The translations under genes and the position numbers were made by a program. Under the pieces are notes generated by a model, which worked only from the letters and a program-made list of their open reading frames with translations, was not told the origin of the DNA and made no database searches. Positions 7,742-16,602 of a stretch of 49,129 bases of DNA are shown in pieces. Numbering within the stretch: the first letter of the stretch is position 1; every line of letters begins with the position of its first letter. Source of the DNA: Dolichospermum sp. FACHB-1091 (GTDB taxonomy: Bacteria; Cyanobacteriota; Cyanobacteriia; Cyanobacteriales; Nostocaceae); assembly GCF_014697585.1 (NCBI RefSeq), contig NZ_JACJSB010000032.1, positions 1-49,129 on the forward strand. Reading direction: 5' to 3'.

Positions 7742-10252
7742 ATGTCCACTATTACAGGAACATCAGCAGCAGACAACCTCCGGGGTACAACCAGTGATGA
7801 TACTATCAATGGTTTAGGTGGTAATGATACCCTCAATGGTGGAGAAGGAAATGATCAGATTTTTGGTGATTTTACCTCTGCTATTACTGCTTCTATTTTC
7901 ACCTATAATAGCAAATTTTACCTCTTGAGTAATGCAGGTACTTGGACACAAGCACAAGCACAAGCCGTTACTTTAGGTGGTAATCTTGTTACCGTTAATG
8001 ATGCTGCGGAAAATCAATTTCTAGTTAACACCTTTGGTGGTAGGGAAGGTTTATGGATTGGTTTGACAGACGAGGTGACTGAAGGAACATTTAAATGGGC
8101 AAATGGAGAAGCTGTCACTTATACTAACTGGTCTCCAGGTCAACCTGATGATAGTGGTGGTATTCAAGACTATGCTTATATCAATTTTCAAAATCCCGGG
8201 AAATGGGATGATGCTGGCATAACTGTTAACTTCCGAGGAATTATCGAAATCGCTAACCCATCTAATGACACAATTATCGGTAGCACTGGCAACGATACAA
8301 TTAATGGGGGTATTGGTCAAGACACAGCCGATTATAGTGCCATAGGTCAAGCCATTACCCTGAAACCAACAGGAGTAGTTACCAAAGGTACAGCAGGAAC
8401 AGACCAACTGGTTGGTATAGAGAACATTATCGGTGCAACAGGTCAAATTAACATTATTGATGCTTCCACAGCCACTGGCACTGCTACCATTAATGCCAAT
8501 TTAGCGACTAAATCCCTAGTTGTGAATACTGGTGATAGTGCTTTCCCGACTTTGTCCTTTTCCGTTCATAATTTTGTTAATGTTATTGGTACAGCCAATA
8601 ATGACACAATTACTGGGAATGATGGCAATAATAACCTAGCAGGAGGCAACGGTAATGACATTTTAACCGGTAATGGTGGTAATGATACCCTCAATGGTGG
8701 AGAAGGAAATGATCAGATTTTTGGTGATGTTACCTCTGCTATTACTGCTCCCATTTTCACCTATAATGGCAAATTTTACCTCTTGAGTAATGCAGGTACT
8801 TGGACACAAGCACAAGCACAAGCCGTTACTTTAGGTGGTAATCTTGTTACCGTTAATGATGCTGCGGAAAGTGAATTTTTAGTTAACACCTTTGGTGGTA
8901 CGGAAAGGTTATGGATTGGTTTGACAGACGAGGTGACTGAAGGAACATTTAAATGGGCAAATGGAGAAGCTGTCACTTATACTAACTGGTCTCCAGGTCA
9001 ACCTGATAATGCCAATAACGAAGACTACGTAGAATTTAATCTTGGAGGAGCGGGAATATGGAACGATCTTCCCAATTCATTGCTATTATTACGAGGAATT
9101 ATCGAAATCGCTAACTCTAATGACACAATTATCGGTAGCATAGGTGATGATACAATTAACGGTGGTTTAGGAAGCGATACAGTTAACTATAGCAGTCTTA
9201 CGGAAGCAATTACCCTGTTAGCAGGTGGAATCGTTAATAAAGGCTCTTTTGGCACAGATACAATTGTAGACGTAGAAACTGTAATTGGTGCTACAGGTCA
9301 ATCTAACACCATAGACGCATCCACTGGAATCGCTACCACCACATCCCTCAACGTCAATCTAGCCACTAATAACCTGATCATCAACGGATTACCAGCGCCG
9401 ATTAATTCTATCACCTTAAACGTGCAGAATTTCCTAAATGTGGTTGGTACTACTCAAAACGATACCATCAAAGGTAATAATCTGGCTAACGAGTTAGTTG
9501 GAAATACTGGCAATGATACCATCCAGGGTAACGATGGAAATGATATTCTTGATGGTGGTGACGGTAATGATCAACTATTTGGTGGGAATAACGATGATCA
9601 ACTATTTGGTGGCCTCGGTAATGATATTCTGCAAGGGGATAATGGAAATGATTTCCTCAACGGTGACTTAGGAAATGATACCCTCAGAGGTCTTGCTGGT
9701 GATGATATCCTTGATGGTGGTGTCGGTAATGATAGCTTGTTAGGTGGTGTTGGTAACGATATTCTCTTTGGTGATTTTGGTGATGATATTCTCAATGCAG
9801 AGGCAGGTAATGATTTAGTATTTGGAGATGATGGTAATGATCGGTTGTATGGTGGTGATGGATTAGATGAATTAAACGGGGGTATAGGCAAGGATTTCCT
9901 TTATGGAGGCAATAATAATGATACCCTCTTCGGAAATGATGATAATGACACCCTCTGGGGTGAAGCTGGAAATGACATTCTCAATGGTGGTAAAGGCAAT
10001 GATATTTTGGTAGGAGGAGCAAACAATGATGTTTTTGTAATTGCACTAAGTAATGGTGCTGATATCGTTCAAGACTTCCAAGATGGATTGGACCGCATTG
10101 GCTTAAGTGGGGGTTTACTATTTAGTCAATTGACAATTTTAGGAACTGGTACTAATACTGTGATCAGGAATACGAGCAGTGGTGAAATTTTCGCTACTTT
10201 GCAAAATGTTAGTCCTGGGTTTATTAATAACACTGATTTTACTGTAGTCTAA
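7742..10252 (+). CDS. RTX calcium-binding protein with two C-type lectin-like domains
   Basis: The protein has 836 residues. Short RTX nonapeptides (residues 1-45) precede a C-type lectin-like domain (about 50-180, with WIGLTDEVTEGTFKWANG and YTNWSPGQPD). A spacer module and more nonapeptides follow, then a second lectin domain (about 335-460) nearly identical to the first, another spacer, and a long nonapeptide array (about 605-770). The C-terminal part (DVFVIALSNGADIVQDF onward) resembles the end segment of type I secreted proteins. The WIGL and NWxxGQPD features are hallmarks of carbohydrate- or ligand-binding C-type lectin folds. The protein is therefore probably exported, calcium-folded and sugar- or surface-binding. 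It shares its spacer module with the RTX gene at 1-3541. A hairpin terminator follows at 10295. Confidence 0.87.
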   Translation: MSTITGTSAADNLRGTTSDDTINGLGGNDTLNGGEGNDQIFGDFTSAITASIFTYNSKFYLLSNAGTWTQAQAQAVTLGGNLVTVNDAAENQFLVNTFGGREGLWIGLTDEVTEGTFKWANGEAVTYTNWSPGQPDDSGGIQDYAYINFQNPGKWDDAGITVNFRGIIEIANPSNDTIIGSTGNDTINGGIGQDTADYSAIGQAITLKPTGVVTKGTAGTDQLVGIENIIGATGQINIIDASTATGTATINANLATKSLVVNTGDSAFPTLSFSVHNFVNVIGTANNDTITGNDGNNNLAGGNGNDILTGNGGNDTLNGGEGNDQIFGDVTSAITAPIFTYNGKFYLLSNAGTWTQAQAQAVTLGGNLVTVNDAAESEFLVNTFGGTERLWIGLTDEVTEGTFKWANGEAVTYTNWSPGQPDNANNEDYVEFNLGGAGIWNDLPNSLLLLRGIIEIANSNDTIIGSIGDDTINGGLGSDTVNYSSLTEAITLLAGGIVNKGSFGTDTIVDVETVIGATGQSNTIDASTGIATTTSLNVNLATNNLIINGLPAPINSITLNVQNFLNVVGTTQNDTIKGNNLANELVGNTGNDTIQGNDGNDILDGGDGNDQLFGGNNDDQLFGGLGNDILQGDNGNDFLNGDLGNDTLRGLAGDDILDGGVGNDSLLGGVGNDILFGDFGDDILNAEAGNDLVFGDDGNDRLYGGDGLDELNGGIGKDFLYGGNNNDTLFGNDDNDTLWGEAGNDILNGGKGNDILVGGANNDVFVIALSNGADIVQDFQDGLDRIGLSGGLLFSQLTILGTGTNTVIRNTSSGEIFATLQNVSPGFINNTDFTVV
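7817..9140. repeat. duplicated lectin-domain unit within the RTX gene
   Basis: DNA at about 7817-8285 recurs at about 8675-9140, with an initial offset of 858 bp. Long stretches of the lectin part are identical, including the run around 7936-7990. The copies differ mainly in the last third of the domain (after CAACCTGAT, where small indels occur). The duplication keeps the frame. Confidence 0.9.
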
Positions 10253-10294
10253 GTTAGTACCATATTTTCTGGTTATAAACCGCAGCTACACAAA

Positions 10295-10325
10295 TAAAAC
10301 CCATAAAGATGGGTTTTATAATTTT
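10295..10325 (+). terminator. Rho-independent terminator after lectin/RTX gene
   Basis: TAAAACCCAT (10295-10304) pairs perfectly with ATGGGTTTTA (10309-10318) across AAAG, followed by an A/T-rich tail. It lies 43 bases after the stop codon. Confidence 0.8.
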
Positions 10326-10427
10326 AATTTCTCATTAGTCCAAACAGGTGGTAACAGAGTTTGTGTAGTCGTCGTTTATAATCGCAAGAAGTAAAATAGT
10401 CCATGTTCTCACATTAATCTATTAAAT

Positions 10428-11150
10428 TGACACTCCCCGCCCTATAGAGGGACGGGAATTCTTGCTTCAATGAGTAACCTTGCTCAAACTTGTTACCAAG
10501 TCTGGTCTGATTCTTTTGATTTGCTTAATCTGGTAAAAATGTAAATCCCAAGTTCCAATTAACTTTAGCTGACCAATTCCACATTTATCTGTAAAGTTAA
10601 TGTGTTTTCGGTAATCTAATAGTTTCCATCCACTTGTTTTATATTCAACTGAACGGTTATTTTTTTGAAATCTGGGATAACCCTTCTTACCTGGAACTTT
10701 TGCCTTACAATTATCAAAAAATCTTTTAATTGCAAAAGCTGTTCTTTCTGCTGCACTCTGTCTAGCCATTGAGTTTAATTTATCTGCAAAATCAAATTCA
10801 TTAGCTAAGACCGCAGTGTATTTATTCAGGTCGTAATATTTAACATTATGATTGTCCATCCAAAAGCGCAAGCACTTATTACGGATGAATTGGGTTATCC
10901 GTATAGCCTCATCAATTTTTTGATATTGCTGCTTTGTGCCTTTGGCTTTAAATTCAAAAACAATCATCTTCTATTCCCTACCCCGACCTATTTTGAGTCT
11001 AACATTCTTGAGGAAATCCACCAAACTCTAAGATTGGTAAAAATGAAACTACTCTCTTTCACGATTAAGTTGCGCTTAGTATAGCGTGGACGGTGTTTAA
11101 TTTTTACCCGCCTTACATCCCCACCCTGTAGAGGGATGGGGTATTACGGC
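10428..11150 (-). mobile_element. decayed IS200/IS605-type (tnpB-only) element
   Basis: Two similar subterminal hairpins enclose a truncated tnpB. One at 10436-10456 is CCCGCCCT, loop ATAG, AGGGACGGG. The other at 11119-11141 is CCCCACCCT, loop GTAG, AGGGATGGGG. IS200/IS605 elements have such hairpin ends instead of inverted repeats and make no target duplication. No tnpA is present, so the element belongs to the IS1341-like, tnpB-only kind that depends on transposase supplied elsewhere. Exact ends are uncertain by some tens of bases. The element lies between the lectin/RTX and deacetylase genes and disrupts no visible gene. Confidence 0.78.
10467..10967 (-). pseudogene. tnpB: tnpB N-terminal fragment (IS605 OrfB family)
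   Basis: The 166 residues open like TnpB/OrfB (MIVFEFKAKGTKQQYQKID, then IRTTQ-like FIRNKCLRFWMDN). They include LNSMARQSAAERTAFAIKRF and GKKGYPRFQKN, typical of its N-terminal half. The match ends near IKQIKRIR and the frame then stops after about 14 unrelated residues. Full-length TnpB has roughly 400 residues, so the whole RuvC-like nuclease part and the zinc finger are missing. The 3' end of the element, where the guide (omega) RNA is usually encoded, follows directly, which points to an internal deletion rather than loss of an end. Confidence 0.85.
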
Positions 11151-11210
11151 GTTTTCTGATAAATTAAATAAATTAAATTGCTTTTACCTCACTTACTTTT
11201 CCCATACTAG

Positions 11211-12143
11211 ATGTATAAACATAAGTTACAAGTTATTTATTCTGACGAGTTTCTAGACCACAAAACTGGAATCTACCACCCAGAAAAACCAGCCCGGTTA
11301 ACAGCCATAGTTGATGCTTTAAAAACTGCGAGTTTTGCGGAAAAGATTACCTGGAAACTACCTACACCAGTTATATCAAAACCGTCTTTAATGTCTTGCA
11401 TAGAAAGTGTTCATTCCACAACTTATATTAACAAAGTTAAAAATATCGCTGCTAACGGTGGTGGTTATTTAGACAGAGATACCCCCGTTTCTCCCCGTAG
11501 TTATGATGTCGCTTTGTTAGCGGTCAGTGCTTGGTTGGATGCAGTTGATATAGTTCTTAATACAGCAGATCCCGCTTTTGTCTTAGCGCGTCCACCTGGA
11601 CATCATGCGGTCAGTGATACGGGTATGGGTTTTTGTTTATTTTCTAATGCTGCAATCGCAGCCTTTTACGCTTTACAACAACCAGGAATTAAGCGTGTTG
11701 CTATCCTAGATTGGGACGTACATCACGGTAATGGTACGGAAGCAATAGTCGAAACTCACCCACAAATTGCTTATATTTCCCTTCACCAATATCCAGCTTA
11801 TCCTGGTACAGGGGATGCTTCTCAACAAGGTTTACACAATAATGTGTTAAATTTACCTATTTCTCCTGGTAGTGATATTACTGTCTATCAACCCCTATGG
11901 GAAAACCATATATTACCATTTTTAAATAATTTTTCCCCAGATTTACTGATTGTCAGCGCTGGTTATGATGCTAATGCTAATGATCCTTTAGCAAGTGTGA
12001 ATTTACAACCAGAGGATTTTAGTTTATTTACAGAATACTGTTTGAGTATAACCAGAAAAATTATGTTTGGTTTAGAAGGAGGTTATGATTTACCAAGTCT
12101 TGCTAAATCAGTAATTGCTACTATTCAAACCTGTATTAGTTAG
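11211..12143 (+). CDS. histone deacetylase family protein (zinc amidohydrolase)
   Basis: The 310-residue product has the classical deacetylase/acetylpolyamine amidohydrolase motifs. YHPEKPARL is at 22-30, RPPGHHA at 127-133, GFCLFSNAAIA near 140, and the zinc-binding block DWDVHHGNGT at 167-176 (D169, H171). SAGYDANANDPL near 250 supplies the third zinc ligand, and GLEGGYD falls near the C-terminus. Such enzymes hydrolyse acetylated lysines, polyamines or similar amides. The natural substrate in cyanobacteria is unknown. Size is normal for the bacterial class. The gene stands alone behind the IS remnant, and no ribosome binding site is obvious. Confidence 0.9.
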   Translation: MYKHKLQVIYSDEFLDHKTGIYHPEKPARLTAIVDALKTASFAEKITWKLPTPVISKPSLMSCIESVHSTTYINKVKNIAANGGGYLDRDTPVSPRSYDVALLAVSAWLDAVDIVLNTADPAFVLARPPGHHAVSDTGMGFCLFSNAAIAAFYALQQPGIKRVAILDWDVHHGNGTEAIVETHPQIAYISLHQYPAYPGTGDASQQGLHNNVLNLPISPGSDITVYQPLWENHILPFLNNFSPDLLIVSAGYDANANDPLASVNLQPEDFSLFTEYCLSITRKIMFGLEGGYDLPSLAKSVIATIQTCIS

Positions 12144-12516
12144 TCTTTTTTAGTAACTCCATATTCCACTAAATTTAAGACTTCACTACCTAGAGAATAA
12201 CAATGTGTAAATATAGGAATAATATTTGATTTTTGATAGCTTGCGTGGCGTAGCCATACAAGACTCAGTAGGTATCAATTCTCTCTTTCTTCCTGTGTTC
12301 CCTGTTCCCTGTTCCCAGTTAAGAGTTCCCTGACCACACAAATAAATTCACAGAATCAAACCGGATTCCTATAGTTAAAATTTATCAAAATTATCAAATC
12401 TTTCGTAATAAAACTTTGTCATCATGTCCTGAAAGAGCTAAAGTTTTGTTAAGATATAATTACTGGGAATTTCATAAAAAGTACCAGTAGCTATCTAAAG
12501 TTCAGAAGGTGAACAA
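12144..12516. other. intergenic region with short repeats
   Basis: A copy of a widespread cyanobacterial repeat fragment (GCTTGCGTGGCGTAGCC near 12239) is followed by three tandem GTTCCCT heptamers at about 12297-12317. The promoter of the small gene at 12517 should lie in the last 100 bp. No gene is visible. Confidence 0.5.
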
Positions 12517-12654
12517 ATGACCACCTATATTTTTTTTGACCAAGCACTCCAGATGCTAACCACTGCTTTTTTCGCATCAATAATTATACTAACGACATTT
12601 TCTAGTATAGGTTTAGCAGTGATTGAAACAATTGAAAAAACGCGAGACAGCTAA
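12517..12654 (+). CDS. 45-residue single-pass membrane protein, function unknown
   Basis: ATG 12517 is preceded by AGAAGGTGA at a good spacing, and the frame closes at TAA 12652-12654. The peptide has a short soluble start (MTTYIFFDQALQ), one hydrophobic helix at about residues 14-36 and a charged end (IEKTRDS). The layout is that of small subunits of thylakoid complexes or of small regulators of membrane proteins. I do not recognise it as a named subunit. The ribosome binding site, composition and following hairpin at 12835 support a real gene. Confidence 0.55.
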   Translation: MTTYIFFDQALQMLTTAFFASIIILTTFSSIGLAVIETIEKTRDS

Positions 12655-12750
12655 AAATACGCTTCAAACTAGGGACAGGTGTGAAAAGTCTGATAGTATT
12701 TAGTTTCATAGCCGAAATCTGATCTACAACCTGTCACCATAAACATAATC

Positions 12751-12790
12751 ATCTGCGTTTATCTGCGTTTATCTGCATTTATCTGCGTTT
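12751..12790. repeat. four tandem ATCTGCGTTT decamers
   Basis: Four head-to-tail 10-bp units (third with one change, ATCTGCATTT) lie between the small membrane-protein gene and the convergent TPR gene. The same decamer occurs in opposite orientation at 33701-33730. Confidence 0.9.
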
Positions 12791-12834
12791 AATTCTGAAT
12801 TTTTGTACCTCACCAGAAAGTAATTTCATTTTTG

Positions 12835-12858
12835 AAACCCACCCAGGTGGGTTTTGTC
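12835..12858. terminator. hairpin terminator between convergent genes
   Basis: AAACCCACC (12835-12843) pairs perfectly with GGTGGGTTT (12846-12854). A and T runs flank both sides, so it can serve the small plus-strand gene and perhaps the TPR gene arriving from the other side. Confidence 0.65.
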
Positions 12859-12932
12859 TATTGAGAAGTGTTTTCTAACCCCTAACTGAGATTCTCACAG
12901 ACAGATAACGAGAAATTCATAGCACCATAGAA

Positions 12933-13457
12933 CTAAACAGAAACTAAGCGACGCAAAGACTCAGCCCGACGTTTAGCAACGGCGTTATTAGGTGCTAATT
13001 TGAGAGTAGCTTCATACATTTCTAAAGCTTGAGCATTCAATTTTTTCTTCTCATAAGCGTGTCCGAGATTATTTAGGGCTGATATATAATCTGGGTTCAA
13101 TTTGATAGCTTCTTTATACTGACGAATTGCTAAATCATATTGTTCTTGAGCAAAATAAACATATCCCAAGCCGTTGTAAATAGGAGCGATAGATTCTTCT
13201 CCCTCTTCTTCGGCTGCTTTTAGAGCTTTTTGAAATAGGACTATGGCTTGGCTAAATACTTTTTTTTCTGAATAAATACTAGCTAATTCATAATATTCTT
13301 GAGCAGTGCCTTTTTCTTTAGTTAATTTGTTTTTTAACTTGTTCAGGGAGCTTTCAAGTTTCCGAGTTTTGAATACTTGACGAAAAACACTCACACCAGC
13401 AAATGCGAGTAAACCAACAAAAGTTGAAAGATAAATGATGACTAAATTGTTATCCAT
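12933..13457 (-). CDS. Ycf37-like tetratricopeptide protein (photosystem I assembly)
   Basis: The 174-residue protein has one N-terminal membrane helix (about residues 6-25), a charged coiled stretch (LESSLNKLKNKLTKEKG) and then three TPR units. These include YYELASIYSEKKVFSQAI, YNGLGYVYFAQEQYDLAI and LNNLGHAYEKKKLNAQAL, covering about residues 55-165. Membrane anchor plus three TPRs at this length matches Ycf37, which in Synechocystis assists photosystem I assembly and stability. Other TPR proteins share the fold, so the name is an inference from architecture. The anchor would place the TPR part on one face of the thylakoid or plasma membrane. Confidence 0.7.
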   Translation of the reverse strand: MDNNLVIIYLSTFVGLLAFAGVSVFRQVFKTRKLESSLNKLKNKLTKEKGTAQEYYELASIYSEKKVFSQAIVLFQKALKAAEEEGEESIAPIYNGLGYVYFAQEQYDLAIRQYKEAIKLNPDYISALNNLGHAYEKKKLNAQALEMYEATLKLAPNNAVAKRRAESLRRLVSV

Positions 13458-13544
13458 TTTCTACAAATACTGATTAAATTAAAATGTGTTAGGTCATAGA
13501 TATCCGACTTCTTGAAGAAGTTAGGGATCTTAATTGATTAATTA

Positions 13545-14330
13545 CTACAATCCCCAATATTCTATCCTTTCTTTGAGCCAACCTGTAACTGTATAACGGG
13601 CTATGGCTTCATTCACTTTACGTCTTAATTCATCATATTGCAATCCTTTGGGCATAACTACAGATAATGGTTCTGCTGATAATTTAGTTGCTAGTATATG
13701 ATATTGAGGATATGCTTGCACCCAACCACTAAGAACGCTAAAATCCGCAGCAAAACCATCTACTTGATTATTTTCTATTTTTTCCCACCCTTGTCCGTAG
13801 GAATTGACAGCGACTAATTGAGCCGATGGTGTAAAATATTTTAAGTAAGAAATAGTGCTAGAGTGGTTAAGAACCGCTATTTTCCTGTTTCCTACATCTT
13901 TTAATTCTTGAATAGATGTATTTTTTGTAGCTATTGCCGCACCATTATAATAGTAGGGAACACTGAAGCTAACAAGGCGAGAACGTGATGCTGTTGCTGT
14001 CACCCCAGCGATAGCTAAATCAACTTGCTGATTAAATACTACAGGTAAGCGATCGCTATTAGCTACTGGTTGCAATTTCACAGCGTCGGCTTTCCCTAAT
14101 AAATCACTGGCTAAACGTTTGGCTAAATCAATTTCTAACCCCTGTAAATTGCCTTGATTATCCCTAAAACCTAGAGGACGGAGATTATCCTTAACTGCTA
14201 GATTTAGATAGCCTCGCTGCTGAATTTCCGCCATTGTTCCCGCAGATACAGTCAAGTCGCCACCTAAAAAAAATAGGCAAACCATCAATAACAAGGTAGC
14301 GGATAATACCAGATGTAACTTCTTCATCAT
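13545..14330 (-). CDS. periplasmic solute-binding protein (amino-acid ABC transporter type)
   Basis: A signal peptide (MMKKLHLVLSATLLL and a following hydrophobic stretch, cleavage probably after TVSAG) precedes a type II periplasmic-binding fold. IQQRGYLNLAVKDNLRPLGF, GLEIDLAKRLASDLL, LPVVFNQQVDLAIAGVTAT and SVPYYYNGAAIATK are typical of bacterial extracellular solute-binding family 3. I chose the ATG at 14330 because the longer frame begins with TTG at 14363 and adds residues ahead of the signal peptide. GGAG lies about 14 bases upstream, somewhat far. No permease or ATPase genes are adjacent, so it is an orphan binding protein. The ligand is unknown; amino acids are typical for the family. 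Confidence 0.85.
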   Translation of the reverse strand: MMKKLHLVLSATLLLMVCLFFLGGDLTVSAGTMAEIQQRGYLNLAVKDNLRPLGFRDNQGNLQGLEIDLAKRLASDLLGKADAVKLQPVANSDRLPVVFNQQVDLAIAGVTATASRSRLVSFSVPYYYNGAAIATKNTSIQELKDVGNRKIAVLNHSSTISYLKYFTPSAQLVAVNSYGQGWEKIENNQVDGFAADFSVLSGWVQAYPQYHILATKLSAEPLSVVMPKGLQYDELRRKVNEAIARYTVTGWLKERIEYWGL

Positions 14331-14438
14331 TGCCCAGGGTTTTACTCCAATTAAAAACTGCAAAAAACTTCTTAATTTTTAATTTTCAATTTTCCGAGGT
14401 GGCCATTTGTTACATCCGTTATTCATCCGTTGCCACCT

Positions 14439-14795
14439 TTATCCGTTAACCGATTGTGCCAATTCTGCAATTTTAGCAAAACTTGCCGGATCAAGAATTG
14501 CCAATTGCGCCAACATTTTGCGGTTTAGTTCCACATTGGCCTTTTTCAAATTTCCAATTAAACGGCTGTAGCTTAAACCGTGTTGTCTGGAAGCCGCATT
14601 AATACGTGCTATCCACAGACGACGAAAATCACGCTTTTTCTTTTTGCGATCGCGGTAAGCGCTTCTTAGCGCCTTCATTACCTGTTGATTAGCAGTTCTA
14701 AACAAAGTGGAATGAGAACCACGAAAACCTTTAGCTAATTTGAGAATTTTATTGCGGCGTTTACGAGCTACATTACCGCGTTTTACCCGAGTCAT
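14439..14795 (-). CDS. rplT: 50S ribosomal protein L20
   Basis: This 118-residue basic protein opens [19 protein letters not shown] and contains [22 protein letters not shown] and [20 protein letters not shown], diagnostic of L20. L20 binds 23S rRNA early in large-subunit assembly and in several bacteria represses its own operon. It follows rpmI by 20 bp, the usual pairing; infC, which often precedes the two, is not here. Confidence 0.98.
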   Translation of the reverse strand: MTRVKRGNVARKRRNKILKLAKGFRGSHSTLFRTANQQVMKALRSAYRDRKKKKRDFRRLWIARINAASRQHGLSYSRLIGNLKKANVELNRKMLAQLAILDPASFAKIAELAQSVNG

Positions 14796-14814
14796 ATCTT
14801 AGTACCTGTGTCTT

Positions 14815-15012
14815 TTACAAATATGGAAGCATTAAGCGCACGTTCTCTTCGTCCCGTTCATGAACAACTGCCATTTTTGACATATTGCTCTTCTTGCTAG
14901 AAGATTTATGTTCTAATAAGTGGTTTTTGAAAGGTTTACGGCGGACAATTTTACCGCTACCAGTGGCGCGGAATCTCTTGGCCGCAGCCTTGCGAGTCTT
15001 TAGTTTAGGCAT
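14815..15012 (-). CDS. rpmI: 50S ribosomal protein L35
   Basis: The 65-residue product begins [21 protein letters not shown] and contains [14 protein letters not shown], as in L35. It is the first gene of an rpmI-rplT operon. A TATAAT -10 element lies on the minus strand at 15047-15042, about 30 bases before the ATG, with no clear -35. Confidence 0.98.
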   Translation of the reverse strand: MPKLKTRKAAAKRFRATGSGKIVRRKPFKNHLLEHKSSSKKSNMSKMAVVHERDEENVRLMLPYL

Positions 15013-15324
15013 GAGATGGCTTTAATTCAACACAATCTACTATTATATACGAGAAAAGCCAAATTGTATGTCCCATTGGCAATATCGGCAAGGATTCCCA
15101 AAATATTTTACTTCAGGACTTGACAAGGCAAAAATTTTAGTTTACACTAATGTTATGAGTAGAAATCCGTCCGCCCATATATAGTAAATTTTTCAACTAT
15201 TTACAACAACTATTTACAAAATGAAGTGCAGAATATGGGATATATAGTAAATTTTTCAAAAATTAGCATGGGTTCAGCACTGCTAAACCCTAAATCAATC
15301 AAGTCTTTTAATCCAGTTTCAAGA
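15013..15324. other. intergenic region with direct repeats upstream of rpmI
   Basis: Two copies of ATATAGTAAATTTTTCAA (near 15179 and 15242) flank a second short duplication (two ACAACTATTTACAA-like runs). The rpmI promoter occupies the left end. No gene is visible. Confidence 0.5.
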
Positions 15325-16602
15325 CTAAATTGGATTGTCTCTCGGATTTACCAATCTTAATAATTTCTGCTTGATTTGTGCGTCGAAAACTTCCCATTTC
15401 ATTTTGGCATAAGCTGAATTTTCATTACTACCTGATAAAAAACCCATGGGAATTTCAAAGCCTCCCGCACCAGTTCTTCCTCCACCAAAAAATCTCCCGG
15501 CGCTATCTTGGCCAAAGGCTTCTTTGATAAATTCATCAGGATCTAGGGTCAGTTTTGTCGTCCTCAAAGAACCTATAATTACTTCTAGTTCGTCGTCTTC
15601 ATCATGAACTATTCCATACACTACCGCAGTATGAACATTTTCTTCGGTAACTAAAAAATCAGCGGCTTGAGGAATTGCGTCCCGATCATCATACCGCAAG
15701 TAACCAACACCAGCTATGGAAAAATTATTTTGAACAATTCGGTTTTTAAGCGATCGCTCAATCACATCCATTACACGCTTAGAACGATTTGCTTGTAAAA
15801 TAGCATTTAGTAACTGAGCATCATAAAATCTGCTCAAATACCCAGCAGCCATAAAATCTTCTTCTTGGGCTTGCATTAACCTATTTGTATCCGATCTTAA
15901 CCCGTGCATTAAGGCTGTAGCACATTTGATGTGCTGGTTAATACTATTATCTAAGGTTAATAATCCTGATTGTAAGTATTGAGTAAAAATTGTCGCCGTA
16001 GCCCGCACGTAGGGACGAACATCCATAAATTCGGATTTGAGATCCCCCTGCAAGCTATGATGATCTACTAGCACTATCAAGGGAATTCCCGCTTGTTGAA
16101 TTGCTGGTAATAATTGAGATGTAGTTCCCTGGTTGTCAATTAACACGAAACCGTGATAACATGACAAATCTTTATTTTTCAGGGTTTGCATTGTCCAGCG
16201 TTGAGCAGGTAAATTAGTTAACTTAACTAAAGCAATATTTTCTTGATGGCTTAAAGTTCCTGCGTAAATAATATCACATTTGATATCATACTGTTGGGCA
16301 ATTAATTGATATGACCAGGCACAAGAAAGAGCGTCAGGATCAGGAAAATCCTGTAAAACCACTAATTGACGTTCATGGCGGTGTCCTAGCAAGGTTTTTT
16401 GCAACTCTTCCGATTTCTGAGACGCTAAAGAACTGCCACGCTGAACTAAATAGATACCACTATCACTATTAGCAGGTGATAAAGATGTCCGGGCTAAAGG
16501 TGGAGGTTCAATAATCTCTTTCTCTGTTTCTGCTTCCTCTGGATTTGGATCTTTAGCTAACAATAAGTTCTCAATTTGAGAAGCTGGATAATTCGCGTAC
16601 AT
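15325..16602 (-). CDS. DHH-family phosphoesterase (NrnA/RecJ-like)
   Basis: The 425-residue product has an extra, weakly conserved N-terminal stretch (about 1-75) before the DHH domain. The metal-binding motifs are DFPDPDALS (85-93), LIDNQG near 154 and VDHHS (179-183). A DHHA1 domain at the C-terminus has the GRFFGGGRTGAGGFE substrate-binding glycine loop (near 375). NrnA-type members degrade short oligoribonucleotides and pAp; related ones act on cyclic dinucleotide products. It stands alone, downstream of the rpmI-rplT transcription start region but on the same strand. The exact substrate cannot be told from sequence. Confidence 0.88.
   Translation of the reverse strand: MYANYPASQIENLLLAKDPNPEEAETEKEIIEPPPLARTSLSPANSDSGIYLVQRGSSLASQKSEELQKTLLGHRHERQLVVLQDFPDPDALSCAWSYQLIAQQYDIKCDIIYAGTLSHQENIALVKLTNLPAQRWTMQTLKNKDLSCYHGFVLIDNQGTTSQLLPAIQQAGIPLIVLVDHHSLQGDLKSEFMDVRPYVRATATIFTQYLQSGLLTLDNSINQHIKCATALMHGLRSDTNRLMQAQEEDFMAAGYLSRFYDAQLLNAILQANRSKRVMDVIERSLKNRIVQNNFSIAGVGYLRYDDRDAIPQAADFLVTEENVHTAVVYGIVHDEDDELEVIIGSLRTTKLTLDPDEFIKEAFGQDSAGRFFGGGRTGAGGFEIPMGFLSGSNENSAYAKMKWEVFDAQIKQKLLRLVNPRDNPI

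Noticed and set aside
9598-9891. Antisense proline/serine-rich frame
   Set aside because: It is the reverse reading of glycine/asparagine/aspartate nonapeptides of the lectin/RTX gene.
14331-14363. Longer N-terminus for the solute-binding protein
   Set aside because: It requires a TTG start and puts extra residues before a complete signal peptide; the ATG at 14330 is more plausible.
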